A stretch of DNA of 64,000 nt, from positions 2,923,752-2,987,751 of the forward strand of contig NC_005085.1 of NCBI RefSeq assembly GCF_000007705.1, read 5' to 3'. This DNA is from Chromobacterium violaceum ATCC 12472 (GTDB lineage Bacteria; Pseudomonadota; Gammaproteobacteria; Burkholderiales; Chromobacteriaceae). Positions 17,285 through 25,624 of this stretch are shown here, in pieces. Made by a program: the position numbers and the translations under genes. The notes under the pieces were generated by a model. It searched no databases and was not told the DNA's origin. It worked only from the letters and a program-made list of their open reading frames with translations. Position 1 is the stretch's first letter; each line of letters opens with the position of its first letter.

Positions 17285-18802
17285 ATGTTTGACTTCAAAT
17301 CTCTAGTCAGCTCACTTCTCAGCAAAAACACGCCGGCCTCCGGCGTGGCGCAATCCGCAACCCTGCTGGTACGCGATCTGCCGCAGGCTGAATACTTTAC
17401 CGCCTTGGTGGAAATCATCAAGGCCGTATCCAAGATCAACGCGGATACCGAGATGTCGTTGAAGGAGCGCGTCAAGACGCTGCTCTACGTCGACGACAAG
17501 GCCGCAGGCATCCATCACCAGCTGTGCCAGGATTATCTCCATTCCAAGGGCGGCAGCAAAGGCTACCTGCCCACCATTCTCGCGTACTGGCATGAATTGG
17601 CCAGCGCCTACCAGATCTGCCTGCGGATGCATCGGGGCTCGCCCAATCAGGCGGGGGAAACGGAACTGCAACTGGTGGCCACGCGAGGGCTGCATCATCA
17701 GATGCGCTTGCTGGCCTGGAACGCGCTGCGCTACCTGAAGCCGGAAGGCAACGCCTGGCAGCAAGGCTTTCGCTTCTACACCTATGCCGAGGACGCGGGC
17801 TTCGCCCGCTCATCCATCCTGCTGTATCCGGACTCCCGCCAGGAGGTCAGCTGCGAGCACCTGCTGATCCAGGCCGGCATGCTGCATCTGGCCCAGACCG
17901 AGAACATGCTGCACAAGGAAATCGTCGCGGTGGACCAGCTGCTGATGCTGCTCTGCCAGCACATACCGCTGGACAAGCAGCCTCCGGCCGAAACGCCGAT
18001 TTTCGTCTACAACCTGTCGATGCCCGAGCCGCCGCAACCGATGCTGCGCGGCATGGCCGGCAAGTGGCATCGATACTGGTCTTCCTACGAAATCACCACT
18101 CGCCTCGCCGACCTGATGTTCGACCTCGACAACCGCATCCCCTCACAGATCGCCGCCCTGGGCTGCGAACTGGAACGCGAGGAGTGGTCGGCGCTGTGCG
18201 AGAAGCTGGCGGTGCGCTGGTCCAACGACGGCGGCAAATCGCTGCGCAAGTCGGAGCGCTCGCTGCATTCGTCCAGCGCCCAGGTATCGATAGGCTTCGA
18301 GCGGGTGGCCTTCCACATCAAGGTGCAGGATGTAGGCGGGCTGGAAAACGACCGCGCCGACGAGTGGCGGATCAACGACATCAGCAGCACCGGCATGGGG
18401 CTCACCTTTGTCGGCAAGACCATAGACCAGTTGGCGATAGGCCGGCTGATCCTGATCAAGACCGAGACCCATCCCCTGCTCCTTGGCGTGATACGGCGCA
18501 TCCTGCGGCAGAACAACGGCACCAAGGTGGGCATCGAGATACTGGGCCAGACGCCCGTCGGCGTCTCCCTGCTCGACCCTGCCCAGCCGGACAGTCCGCC
18601 CTTCTCCGCGATCTACATCACGCAACCCAACTCGCGCAAGGGCCAGCGCTGGTTCCTGATGCCCAAGACCCTGCTGGCGGGCGACAAGCAACTGGTGCTG
18701 AGCGCGCAAGGCAAATCCTACCAGATCAAACTCAAAGACCCTCAGCAAGAGTTCGAAGACTGCAGCCACAGCAACTTCGACACCCTGTCCAAGATGGACT
18801 GA
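17285..18802 (+). CDS. PilZ-domain protein with long uncharacterised N-terminus
   Basis: A 505-residue cytoplasmic protein without membrane spans. The first ~310 residues are alpha-helical and not recognised. A C-terminal PilZ-like domain (about 315-440) shows the cyclic-di-GMP signature as RKSER (RxxxR, about 320-324) and DISSTG (DxSxxG, about 365-370). The last ~60 residues form a separate beta-like tail. By family knowledge it should bind cyclic di-GMP and transmit the signal through the N-terminal region. It is divergent from the patatin phospholipase gene, with 104 bases between; no partner enzyme for cyclic di-GMP lies nearby. It is followed by a clear terminator. Confidence 0.8.
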   Translation: MFDFKSLVSSLLSKNTPASGVAQSATLLVRDLPQAEYFTALVEIIKAVSKINADTEMSLKERVKTLLYVDDKAAGIHHQLCQDYLHSKGGSKGYLPTILAYWHELASAYQICLRMHRGSPNQAGETELQLVATRGLHHQMRLLAWNALRYLKPEGNAWQQGFRFYTYAEDAGFARSSILLYPDSRQEVSCEHLLIQAGMLHLAQTENMLHKEIVAVDQLLMLLCQHIPLDKQPPAETPIFVYNLSMPEPPQPMLRGMAGKWHRYWSSYEITTRLADLMFDLDNRIPSQIAALGCELEREEWSALCEKLAVRWSNDGGKSLRKSERSLHSSSAQVSIGFERVAFHIKVQDVGGLENDRADEWRINDISSTGMGLTFVGKTIDQLAIGRLILIKTETHPLLLGVIRRILRQNNGTKVGIEILGQTPVGVSLLDPAQPDSPPFSAIYITQPNSRKGQRWFLMPKTLLAGDKQLVLSAQGKSYQIKLKDPQQEFEDCSHSNFDTLSKMD

Positions 18803-18809
18803 TCCAGAC

Positions 18810-18836
18810 GCCGGTTCCCCGCGAACCGGCGGCTTT
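18810..18836 (+). terminator. Terminator of the PilZ-protein gene
   Basis: An 8-base stem (GCCGGTTC / GAACCGGC) with a CCCGC loop followed by GGCTTTT, 7 bases after the stop codon. Confidence 0.8.
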
Positions 18837-19005
18837 TCCTCCGCGCAGCCAAACAGTCGCCGCCCTATCCCTGATACAGGGAACTGCAAATTCTTGCGCG
18901 CGGACACAATATGACAAAAAGATATTTGCGCAATAAAAATTAACACATATGATCCTCTGGCGGTCACATCCGCAAAACACAAAGGCAAAATAGAGGATCT
19001 CAATC

Positions 19006-20808
19006 ATGCACGTTCGCATCACCAGCAGCGCCGTCATGCTGGCGCTGGCCTCGCTGGCCAGCCATGCCGCCCCGTCCGCGCCGGATCGCAGCGTCCCGCT
19101 GCTGCCGGGCGACCCACTGGCCAATCAACAATGGCATCTGAAGAACACCGGCCAGACTGCCTTCTCCAAGCGCGGCGGCGTCAAGGGCGTCGATCTCAAC
19201 CTCGCGTTCACCCATCTGCGCGGCATCCGCGGACTCGGCACCACCATCGCCGTGATCGACGACGGCCTGGAGATCAAGCACCCCGATCTGGCGGCCAACA
19301 TCGTGCCCGGCTCCAAAAACCTGGTGGACGGCAGCAATGACCCGAGCCCCTCCGGTGACAATGGCCACGGCACCGCCGTGGCGGGCATCGCCGCCGCGGT
19401 GGCCTTCAACGGCATAGGCGGCCGCGGCATCGCGCCTTCCGCCGGCCTGAAAGGCTTCAACTGGCTGCTGAACCAAACGCTGGACGGCTGGTTGCTGGCC
19501 CACGGCAAGAAACCCAATGGCGGTCCGCTGGAAGCCTTCACCGACGCCCGGGTCTTCAACCAGAGTTACGGCTCCTCCACCATCACCTCGGTTCCCGCCA
19601 ATCCGGATCAGGACATCGAGCTGAAGACCGAGGAGGAAACCTACGAGGACATCAGCCGCAACAGCCACTGGGGGCGCGGCGCGGTCTTCGTCAAATCGGC
19701 CGGTAATGCCTACAACTCCTTCCGCCTGAACCAGACCGAGTCCCTGCTCGGTTATCAGGGCAATAACGGCCTGCCGATACAGGACTCCAACCTGACTTCC
19801 GACAACAACAACTACTGGAACGTGGTGGTATCGGCGCTGAACGCGGACGGCGTGCGCTCCTCGTACTCGTCGGTCGGCGCCAACGTGCTGCTCACCGCGC
19901 CAGGCGGCGAATACGGCACCGACTCCCCGGCCATGGTCACCACCGACCTGTCCGGCTGCGCCCGCGGCTACAACGTCACCGGCAACACCGCCAACGGCCT
20001 GCACGGCGGCACCGCGCTGGACCCGAACTGCGACTACAACGGCGTCATGAACGGCACCTCGTCCGCGGCGCCGTCCACCTCCGGCTCCTTCGCCGTCGTG
20101 ATGTCGGCCAACCCCGCCCTGTCCGCCCGCGACGTGCGCCACATCCTGATCACCACCGCTCGCCAGGTTGACGCGGCGAATCCGGGCGTGACGCTCGCCT
20201 TCAAGGACAAGAACGGCGGCGCGCACAGCTACCAGGCGATCCCCGGCTGGCAGAAGAATGCCGCCGGCCTGCCCTTCCACCCGTTCTACGGCTTTGGTCT
20301 GATCAATATCGACAAAGCGGTGGAAAAGGCTTTGTTCTACAACAAGCCGCTGCCGCCGCTGCAAAAGACCCGCTGGGAAACCGTATCCGCCCAGACCGCC
20401 ATTCCCGACGCCGATGAAAAAGGCGTGGAAAGCGTGTACAACCAGCCGGCAGACCTGACCGTGGAAGCCGTCCAGATCCTGGTCGATGCCGAACACGGCC
20501 GCGCCAACGATCTGGCGGTGGAACTGATCTCCCCGTCCGGCACCCGCTCGGTGCTGCTGTCTCCGCGCACCTCCCTGGTTGGCGAAACCTATGGCCTCAA
20601 CCAGCAGCGCCTGCTGTCCAATCAGTTCTACGGCGAACAGGCCAAGGGCCAGTGGCGGCTGCGCGTGATCGACACCAATGGCGGCCAGTACCAATACGTG
20701 ATCCGCAATCGCAACACCGGCGCCAACACCGTCTATTCCCTGCCTAACGCGGAAGGTAAACTGAAATCGTGGTCGATCCGCTTCTTCGGCCACCGGAGCG
20801 CAGCATGA
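19006..20808 (+). CDS. Kexin-like secreted subtilisin (S8) with P domain
   Basis: A 600-residue precursor: signal peptide (about 1-21), S8 catalytic domain (about 35-440) and a P/Homo-B domain (about 455-600). The triad is visible: Asp85 in VIDDG, His121 in GHGT, Ser352 in GTSSAAPS. The mature start (DPLANQQWHLKNTGQ) resembles kexin/furin enzymes, and there is no N-terminal I9 propeptide. That gap fits the next gene, a small secreted protein overlapping by ATGA that looks like a separate folding chaperone. The closest known arrangement is Aeromonas sobria serine protease ASP with its ORF2. It is probably a secreted virulence or nutritional protease. Confidence 0.93.
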   Translation: MHVRITSSAVMLALASLASHAAPSAPDRSVPLLPGDPLANQQWHLKNTGQTAFSKRGGVKGVDLNLAFTHLRGIRGLGTTIAVIDDGLEIKHPDLAANIVPGSKNLVDGSNDPSPSGDNGHGTAVAGIAAAVAFNGIGGRGIAPSAGLKGFNWLLNQTLDGWLLAHGKKPNGGPLEAFTDARVFNQSYGSSTITSVPANPDQDIELKTEEETYEDISRNSHWGRGAVFVKSAGNAYNSFRLNQTESLLGYQGNNGLPIQDSNLTSDNNNYWNVVVSALNADGVRSSYSSVGANVLLTAPGGEYGTDSPAMVTTDLSGCARGYNVTGNTANGLHGGTALDPNCDYNGVMNGTSSAAPSTSGSFAVVMSANPALSARDVRHILITTARQVDAANPGVTLAFKDKNGGAHSYQAIPGWQKNAAGLPFHPFYGFGLINIDKAVEKALFYNKPLPPLQKTRWETVSAQTAIPDADEKGVESVYNQPADLTVEAVQILVDAEHGRANDLAVELISPSGTRSVLLSPRTSLVGETYGLNQQRLLSNQFYGEQAKGQWRLRVIDTNGGQYQYVIRNRNTGANTVYSLPNAEGKLKSWSIRFFGHRSAA

Positions 20809-21266
20809 AAGCCATCATCCGACTCATTCCCCTCGCCCTGCTGACCCTGGCCGTCCACAGCCAGGCCGCCGAGCCCGCCTTCCTGGCCCAGCCGGCAGGA
20901 CAAGCTGTGGTAATCAACGGCAAGACCTATTACAAGCAGACGCCGCAATCCAAGTTCGGCGTATCCGCCCGCAGCGCCGGCGCCGTTGCGCCCGCGCTGA
21001 AGCGCGGCGACGTGGTGCAGGCGCCGAAGCAGCTGGTGCCGTCCGTCGTCAGCGGCACCGTGCTGGTGCAGCTGGCCTCGCCGCAGGATGAGGCCGCCGT
21101 CGCGCGCGATCACAACCTGATCGTGCGCTACCGCACCGCCAGCGTGGTGGTGTTCACCACCCCGGCTCAGGCTGACCTGCTGGCGCTGCAGCAGAAGCTG
21201 TCCGCCGACAAGCGGGTGAAGAAGGCGCAGCTGGAGCTGGCCAGCAACGACAAGCAAATCGAGTAA
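20805..21266 (+). CDS. Putative external chaperone/inhibitor of the kexin-like protease (ORF2-like)
   Basis: A 153-residue secreted protein: signal peptide (about 1-20, ending SQAA), a variable segment (about 21-75), then a compact domain (about 78-145) with the pattern GTVLVQLASPQDEAAVARDH ... VVVFTTPAQADLLALQQKL. The beta-alpha-beta-beta-alpha-beta rhythm of that domain resembles an I9-type propeptide. The start overlaps the protease stop (ATGA), so synthesis is coupled. By analogy with ORF2 of Aeromonas sobria, it would fold the protease, which lacks its own propeptide, and keep it inactive until secretion. The role is inferred from position, size and predicted fold. Confidence 0.78.
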   Translation: MKAIIRLIPLALLTLAVHSQAAEPAFLAQPAGQAVVINGKTYYKQTPQSKFGVSARSAGAVAPALKRGDVVQAPKQLVPSVVSGTVLVQLASPQDEAAVARDHNLIVRYRTASVVVFTTPAQADLLALQQKLSADKRVKKAQLELASNDKQIE

Positions 21267-21284
21267 GACCCGCTTCCGGCCAGG

Positions 21285-21315
21285 AAACGGCCCCGGCGAT
21301 GCCCGGGGCCGTTTT
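21285..21315 (+). terminator. Terminator of the protease-chaperone operon
   Basis: An 11-base stem (AAACGGCCCCG / CGGGGCCGTTT) followed by T, 18 bases after the chaperone stop. Confidence 0.88.
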
Positions 21316-21374
21316 GCTTTCCTGTACTCTCCGCTCCCGAAGATCGCCAGCGCCCGCTCGGCCGGCGCCATGAA

Positions 21375-21403
21375 AAACGCCACGGCGCGAAGCCGTGGCG
21401 TTT
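21375..21403 (-). terminator. Terminator of fadA
   Basis: A 12-base perfect stem (AAACGCCACGGC / GCCGTGGCGTTT) with a GCGAA loop. On the minus strand it is followed by a run of T (complement of 21373-21377), 28 bases after the thiolase stop. Confidence 0.86.
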
Positions 21404-21430
21404 GTTCCAAGCGATGGCGGACCAGCCGGA

Positions 21431-22633
21431 TTACAGCACCTCGATGATGCCTGCCGCGCCCATGCCGGTGCCGATGCACATCGTCACCATGCCGTGGCCC
21501 TTCAGGCCGGCGTCGCGCATGCCGTGCACCAGGGTGGCGGTGCGGATGGCGCCGGTCGCGCCCAGCGGGTGGCCCAGGGCGATGGCGCCGCCGTGCGGGT
21601 TCACCTTGGACGTGTCCAGGTTCAGATCGCGGATCACGGCCAGCGCCTGGGCGGCGAAGGCTTCGTTCAGTTCGATCCACTTCAGGTCATCCTGCTTCAG
21701 GCCGGCCTGGGCCAGCGCGGCCGGGATGGCTTCCTTGGGGCCGATGCCCATGATCTCCGGCGGCACGCCCTTGACCGAGAAGGTCACGTAGCGGGCCAGC
21801 GGCGTGAGGTTGAACTCCTTCAGCACGCGTTCGGACACCAGGATCACCGCGCCGGCGCCGTCGGACATCTGCGAAGAGTTGCCGGCGGTGACGGAGCCCT
21901 TGGCGTCGAACACGGTCTTCAGCTTGGCCAGGCCTTCCAGCGTGGTTTCGCGGCGCGGGCCTTCGTCGGTGTCCAGCACGCGCTTCTTCACCACCACTTC
22001 GCCGGTTTCCAGATTCGGCGTGCGGTAGGTCACTTCCAGCGGAGTGATCTCGTTCTTGAACTTGCCGCCGTCGATCGCGGCCAGCGCGCGGCGGTGCGAC
22101 TCCACCGCGAACGCGTCCTGATCCTCGCGCGACACGCCCCATTGCTGCGCCACTTTTTCAGCGGTCAGGCCCATGCCGTAGGCGATGCCGTAGTTCTCGT
22201 CCTTGGCGAAGATTTCCGGGTTCAGCGACACCTTGTTGCCCATCATCGGCACCAGCGACATCGATTCGGAACCGGCCGCGATCACCACGTCGGCTTCACC
22301 CAGGCGGATGCGGTCGGCCGCCATCTGCACCGCGTTGATGCCGGACGAGCAGTAGCGGTTGATGGTGATGCCGCCCACGGTATTGGGCAGGCCGGCCAGC
22401 AGCACGCCGATGCGCGCCATGTTCAGGCCCTGCTCCGCCTCCGGGAAGGCGCAACCCACCACGCAGTCGGAAATCAGCTTGGGATCCAGGCTCGGCACCT
22501 GGGCCAGCGCGCCGGTGATCACATGCGCCAGCATGTCGTCCGGGCGCACATGGCGCATCATGCCGCGCGGCGCCTTGCCCACCGGGGTGCGGGTGGCGGC
22601 GACGATGTAAGCTTCTTGTACTTGTTTGCTCAT
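21431..22633 (-). CDS. fadA: Acetyl-CoA C-acyltransferase (thiolase), beta-oxidation
   Basis: A 400-residue thiolase with the acyl-enzyme Cys95 in NRYCSSG, the conserved AGSESMS region (about 117-123), NGG-equivalent NPHGGAIALGHPLGATG (His and the final loop) and the C-terminal catalytic Cys in CIGTGMGAAG. It releases acetyl-CoA in the last step of beta-oxidation. The start at 22633 is set by AGGAGA 8 bases upstream; a longer open frame to 22789 runs through a non-coding hairpin region and is rejected. It lies downstream of fadB on the same strand, with a 194-base structured gap between them. Confidence 0.93.
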   Translation of the reverse strand: MSKQVQEAYIVAATRTPVGKAPRGMMRHVRPDDMLAHVITGALAQVPSLDPKLISDCVVGCAFPEAEQGLNMARIGVLLAGLPNTVGGITINRYCSSGINAVQMAADRIRLGEADVVIAAGSESMSLVPMMGNKVSLNPEIFAKDENYGIAYGMGLTAEKVAQQWGVSREDQDAFAVESHRRALAAIDGGKFKNEITPLEVTYRTPNLETGEVVVKKRVLDTDEGPRRETTLEGLAKLKTVFDAKGSVTAGNSSQMSDGAGAVILVSERVLKEFNLTPLARYVTFSVKGVPPEIMGIGPKEAIPAALAQAGLKQDDLKWIELNEAFAAQALAVIRDLNLDTSKVNPHGGAIALGHPLGATGAIRTATLVHGMRDAGLKGHGMVTMCIGTGMGAAGIIEVL

Positions 22634-22827
22634 TTTCGATTCTCCTGTCGGCCGCTTGATCGCCTCTACGGCGATCAAGCGGCCTGTCATCTGGCTATTG
22701 GCCGTACTTGCGGGAGGATTCGTCGCGAGCGGGCCGAGGTCGAAGCGAGAAGCGCAACCGTACATGCGGTACGGCGAGCATCGCAGCATTCGAGATCGGC
22801 GCGCGCAGCAGAATCATCCCCAAGTAC
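22634..22827 (-). repeat. Structured fadB-fadA intergenic element, possible dispersed repeat
   Basis: This 194-base spacer contains a 15-base perfect hairpin (22650-22664 with 22670-22684, loop TCTAC) directly before the fadA ribosome-binding site. A second inverted repeat, CCGTAC-N5-GTACGG, lies at 22758-22774, with a GC-rich, Arg/Cys-codon-like stretch between. It is unusually long for a fadBA gap and looks like an intergenic repeat element (REP/MITE-like). Copies elsewhere cannot be checked here. The hairpin could also stabilise or uncouple the fadA message. Confidence 0.5.
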
Positions 22828-25203
22828 TTAGTTGCGCAGCGGCTTGCCGGTGGTCAGCATGTTGGCGATGCGGTCCTGGGTCTTGGAGTTCTTCAGCAGG
22901 GTCATGAAGGCCTTGCGCTCCAGGTCCAGAATCCATTGCTCGTTGACCAGGGTGCCGGCTTCCACGTCGCCGCCGGTCATCACGTCGGCGATCTGCGAGG
23001 CGATGAAGAAGTCGTGCTGGCTGATGAAGTTGCCTTCCAGCATGTTCACCAGTTGGCCCTTGATGGACGCGGCGCCGGAGCGGCCCGCCACCGGGAAGCC
23101 CTTCACCTTCAGTGGCGGACGGTAGCCGGATTCGGCCAGCGCCAGCGCCTGCTGCTTGGCGACATACAAGAGCTCGTAGGCGTTGAACACCACGGCGTCG
23201 CCCTTCTTGAAGAAGCCCAGCTCCTGCGCTTCCACGCCGCTGGTGGCGACCTTGGCGGTGGCGATGCTCATGAAGTAGTCCTTCAACGCGGCCAGCAAGT
23301 CGCCCTTGGACTCTTGCGAGGCGCGCAGCGCGAACTCCTTGCAGCCGCCGCCGCCCGGCAGCAGGCCGACGCCGACTTCCACCAGGCCGACGTAGGATTC
23401 CAGCGCGGCCACGGTCTTGTCGCAGTGCATGGCGAACTCGCAGCCGCCGCCGAACACATAGCCCTGGGTCGCGGCGATGGTCGGGATCTGGCTGTAGCGC
23501 AGGCGCAGCGCGGTCGCCTGGAAGCGGCTCAGCGTCGCCTCGATCGCGCCCCAGTCGCCCATCATGAAGGCCGGCATCATCGCCTGCAGGTCGGCGCCGA
23601 CGGAGAACGGCTCCTCGGTCTGCCAGATCACCAGGCCCTTGAAACGGTCCTCGGCGATGTCCAACGCGGTGTTCAGGCCGTCCAGCACGGCCGGGCCGAT
23701 GGCGTGGGCCTTGGACTTGAACGACACCACCAGCACCTCGTCGCCGGTGGTGAAGGCGCGCACGCCCTCGTTCTCGAACACGGTTTCGCCCAGTTGTTCG
23801 ATCTTCTCGCCCAGCACCTTGGCCGGCGCCAGCTGGCGCTGGTACACATCCAGCGCGGAACGGCCTACCAGCTTCTTGTCGCCGGCGTTGTAGGAGCCGT
23901 CGGCGAAATGCACGCCGGCGCGGTCGCCTTCCAGCACCCAGGCTGGCAGCTCGGCCTTGGCCAGGCTCTTGCCCGCGGCGATGTCTTCCTGCAGCCACTT
24001 GGCTACCTGCTGCCAGCCGGCAGCCTGCCAGGTCTCGAACGGGCCGGCAGACCAGCCGAAGCCCCAGCGGATGGCGAAGTCCACATCGCGGGCGCAGTTG
24101 GCGATGTCGGCCAGATGGAAGGAGATGTAGTGGAACACGTCGCGGAAACATGCCCACAGGAACTGCGCTTGCGGATGCTCGCTCTCGCGCAGCTTCTGGA
24201 ATTTCTCCGCCGGATTGGCGATCTTCAGGATGTCCTTGACCGCATCGTCGCCCTTCTCGCCGGAGCCGACATATTCGCCCTTGGCAGGATCCAGCACCAG
24301 CATGCGCTTGCCGTCTTTCTTGTAGATGCCGGCCTTGGTCTTGGCGCCCAGCGCGCCATTGGCGATCAGTTGCTGCATCCAGTCCGGGGTGGCGAACAGG
24401 CTATGCCACGGGTCTTGCGGCAGCGTGTCCTGCATGGTCTTCACCACGTGGGCGAAGGTATCCAGGCCCACCACGTCGGCGGTGCGGAAGGTGGCGGACT
24501 TCGGACGACCCAGGCGCGGGCCGGTCAGGTCGTCCACCACGTCGAAGCGGATGCCGTATTTGGCGGCGTTGGCGATGGTGGCCAGCATCGAGAATACGCC
24601 GATGCGGTTGGCGACGAAGTTCGGGGTGTCCTTGGCGCGCACCACGCCCTTGCCCAGCGTGGACACCAGGAAGCGTTCCAGGTTGTCCAGGATATGGGCG
24701 TCGGAGGTCACGCAAGGGATGATTTCAACCAGGTGCATGTAGCGCGGCGGGTTGAAGAAGTGCACGCCGCAGAAGCGCGGACGCACCGCGTCCGGGCAGC
24801 CTTCGGCCAGCTTGTTGATCGACAGGCCGGAGGTGTTGGTGGCGAAGATGGTGTGCTCGCCCAGGTGCGGCGCCACCTTGTGGTACAGGTCCACTTTCCA
24901 GTCCATGCGCTCGGCGATGGCTTCGATCACCAGGTCGCAGTCTTTCAGCAGGTGCAGGTGGTCGTCGTAGTTGGCGGGCTGGATGTGGGCGACCACGTCG
25001 CTGCCGGCCAGCGGAGAGGGTTTCAGCTTCTTGAGACCGTCAATAGCCTTCAGCGCGATGCCGTTCTTGTCGCCTTCCTTGGCCGGCAGGTCGAACAGAA
25101 TGGTCGGTACCTTGGCGTTCACCAGGTGGGCGGCGATCTGCGCCCCCATCACGCCGGCACCGAGCACGGCAACCTTGCGTACATTGAATTTGGTTTGAGA
25201 CAT
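22828..25203 (-). CDS. fadB: 3-hydroxyacyl-CoA dehydrogenase / enoyl-CoA hydratase
   Basis: A 791-residue bifunctional enzyme in the order dehydrogenase then hydratase. The NAD-binding motif GAGVMGAQIA is at about 14-23; the 3HCDH catalytic region FCGVHFFNPPRYMHLVEIIP lies near 140-160, followed by the 3HCDH C-terminal domain. The crotonase-like domain (about 480-700) has VFGGGCEFAMHCD and the EVGVGLLPGGGG turn. This order matches the FadB-like/FadN type (YusL group), not E. coli FadB, where the hydratase comes first. The start at 25203 follows GAGGAA. It pairs with fadA downstream and acts in beta-oxidation. Confidence 0.93.
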   Translation of the reverse strand: MSQTKFNVRKVAVLGAGVMGAQIAAHLVNAKVPTILFDLPAKEGDKNGIALKAIDGLKKLKPSPLAGSDVVAHIQPANYDDHLHLLKDCDLVIEAIAERMDWKVDLYHKVAPHLGEHTIFATNTSGLSINKLAEGCPDAVRPRFCGVHFFNPPRYMHLVEIIPCVTSDAHILDNLERFLVSTLGKGVVRAKDTPNFVANRIGVFSMLATIANAAKYGIRFDVVDDLTGPRLGRPKSATFRTADVVGLDTFAHVVKTMQDTLPQDPWHSLFATPDWMQQLIANGALGAKTKAGIYKKDGKRMLVLDPAKGEYVGSGEKGDDAVKDILKIANPAEKFQKLRESEHPQAQFLWACFRDVFHYISFHLADIANCARDVDFAIRWGFGWSAGPFETWQAAGWQQVAKWLQEDIAAGKSLAKAELPAWVLEGDRAGVHFADGSYNAGDKKLVGRSALDVYQRQLAPAKVLGEKIEQLGETVFENEGVRAFTTGDEVLVVSFKSKAHAIGPAVLDGLNTALDIAEDRFKGLVIWQTEEPFSVGADLQAMMPAFMMGDWGAIEATLSRFQATALRLRYSQIPTIAATQGYVFGGGCEFAMHCDKTVAALESYVGLVEVGVGLLPGGGGCKEFALRASQESKGDLLAALKDYFMSIATAKVATSGVEAQELGFFKKGDAVVFNAYELLYVAKQQALALAESGYRPPLKVKGFPVAGRSGAASIKGQLVNMLEGNFISQHDFFIASQIADVMTGGDVEAGTLVNEQWILDLERKAFMTLLKNSKTQDRIANMLTTGKPLRN

Positions 25204-25624
25204 GGTTTCCTCGTTTTGTTGAAACACACATGAGACAGGCCCCTCTCAACCTGTCCTGCTTGCTTCAAGGACGGGCGTTGAAATCGTCCTTGCCCATTGC
25301 CCGCGCCGGCAGGGGCTGGCGCGGCGCTGGCGGGTACTGCTTGATAGAAACGACCGGGGATAATCTCTATTGTTCCGGCCGCAACCGCAACCGGCGTTTT
25401 GCACGCGCCGACGGCGGCCATGTCGCGGATGCAGATAAAATATCAAACACTCGCTTTTATGTCGGATTAGTCTAACCCATTTTGGGCAAAATCAAAGCAG
25501 GTTTTGCAAAAAAATCGCATGCGGCGCTGGCGCAAGCGCAACACCCTCTGCCGGCAGCCCAAAACAAACGGGGCGGACGCCTGCGCATCCGCCCCGAATC
25601 ATTTTCATGCCGGCATGCAGCCGC
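25204..25624. other. fadL-fadB intergenic region
   Basis: This 421-base gap between the fadL stop and the fadB start, both on the minus strand, contains the fadL terminator (25570-25595) and must hold a fadB promoter. In the leader is an 8-base stem (CAAGGACG 25266-25273 / CGTCCTTG 25285-25292). A weak PsrA-like half-site pair (CAAAG-N3-GTTTT, 25493-25505) is present but two bases off the consensus. No gene was seen. Confidence 0.55.
25570..25595 (-). terminator. Terminator of fadL
   Basis: An 8-base stem (GGGGCGGA / TCCGCCCC) that on the minus strand runs into GTTTGTTTT. It is 30 bases beyond the fadL stop. Confidence 0.82.

Noticed and set aside
22708-25233. Plus-strand open frame opposite fadB
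   Set aside because: The frame is the complement of fadB, whose NAD and hydratase motifs are complete.
25441-25461. Possible PsrA-like site at CAAAC-ACTC-GCTTT
   Set aside because: The right half differs from GTTT(G/C) at two positions and the site is about 240 bases from fadB; too weak to list.
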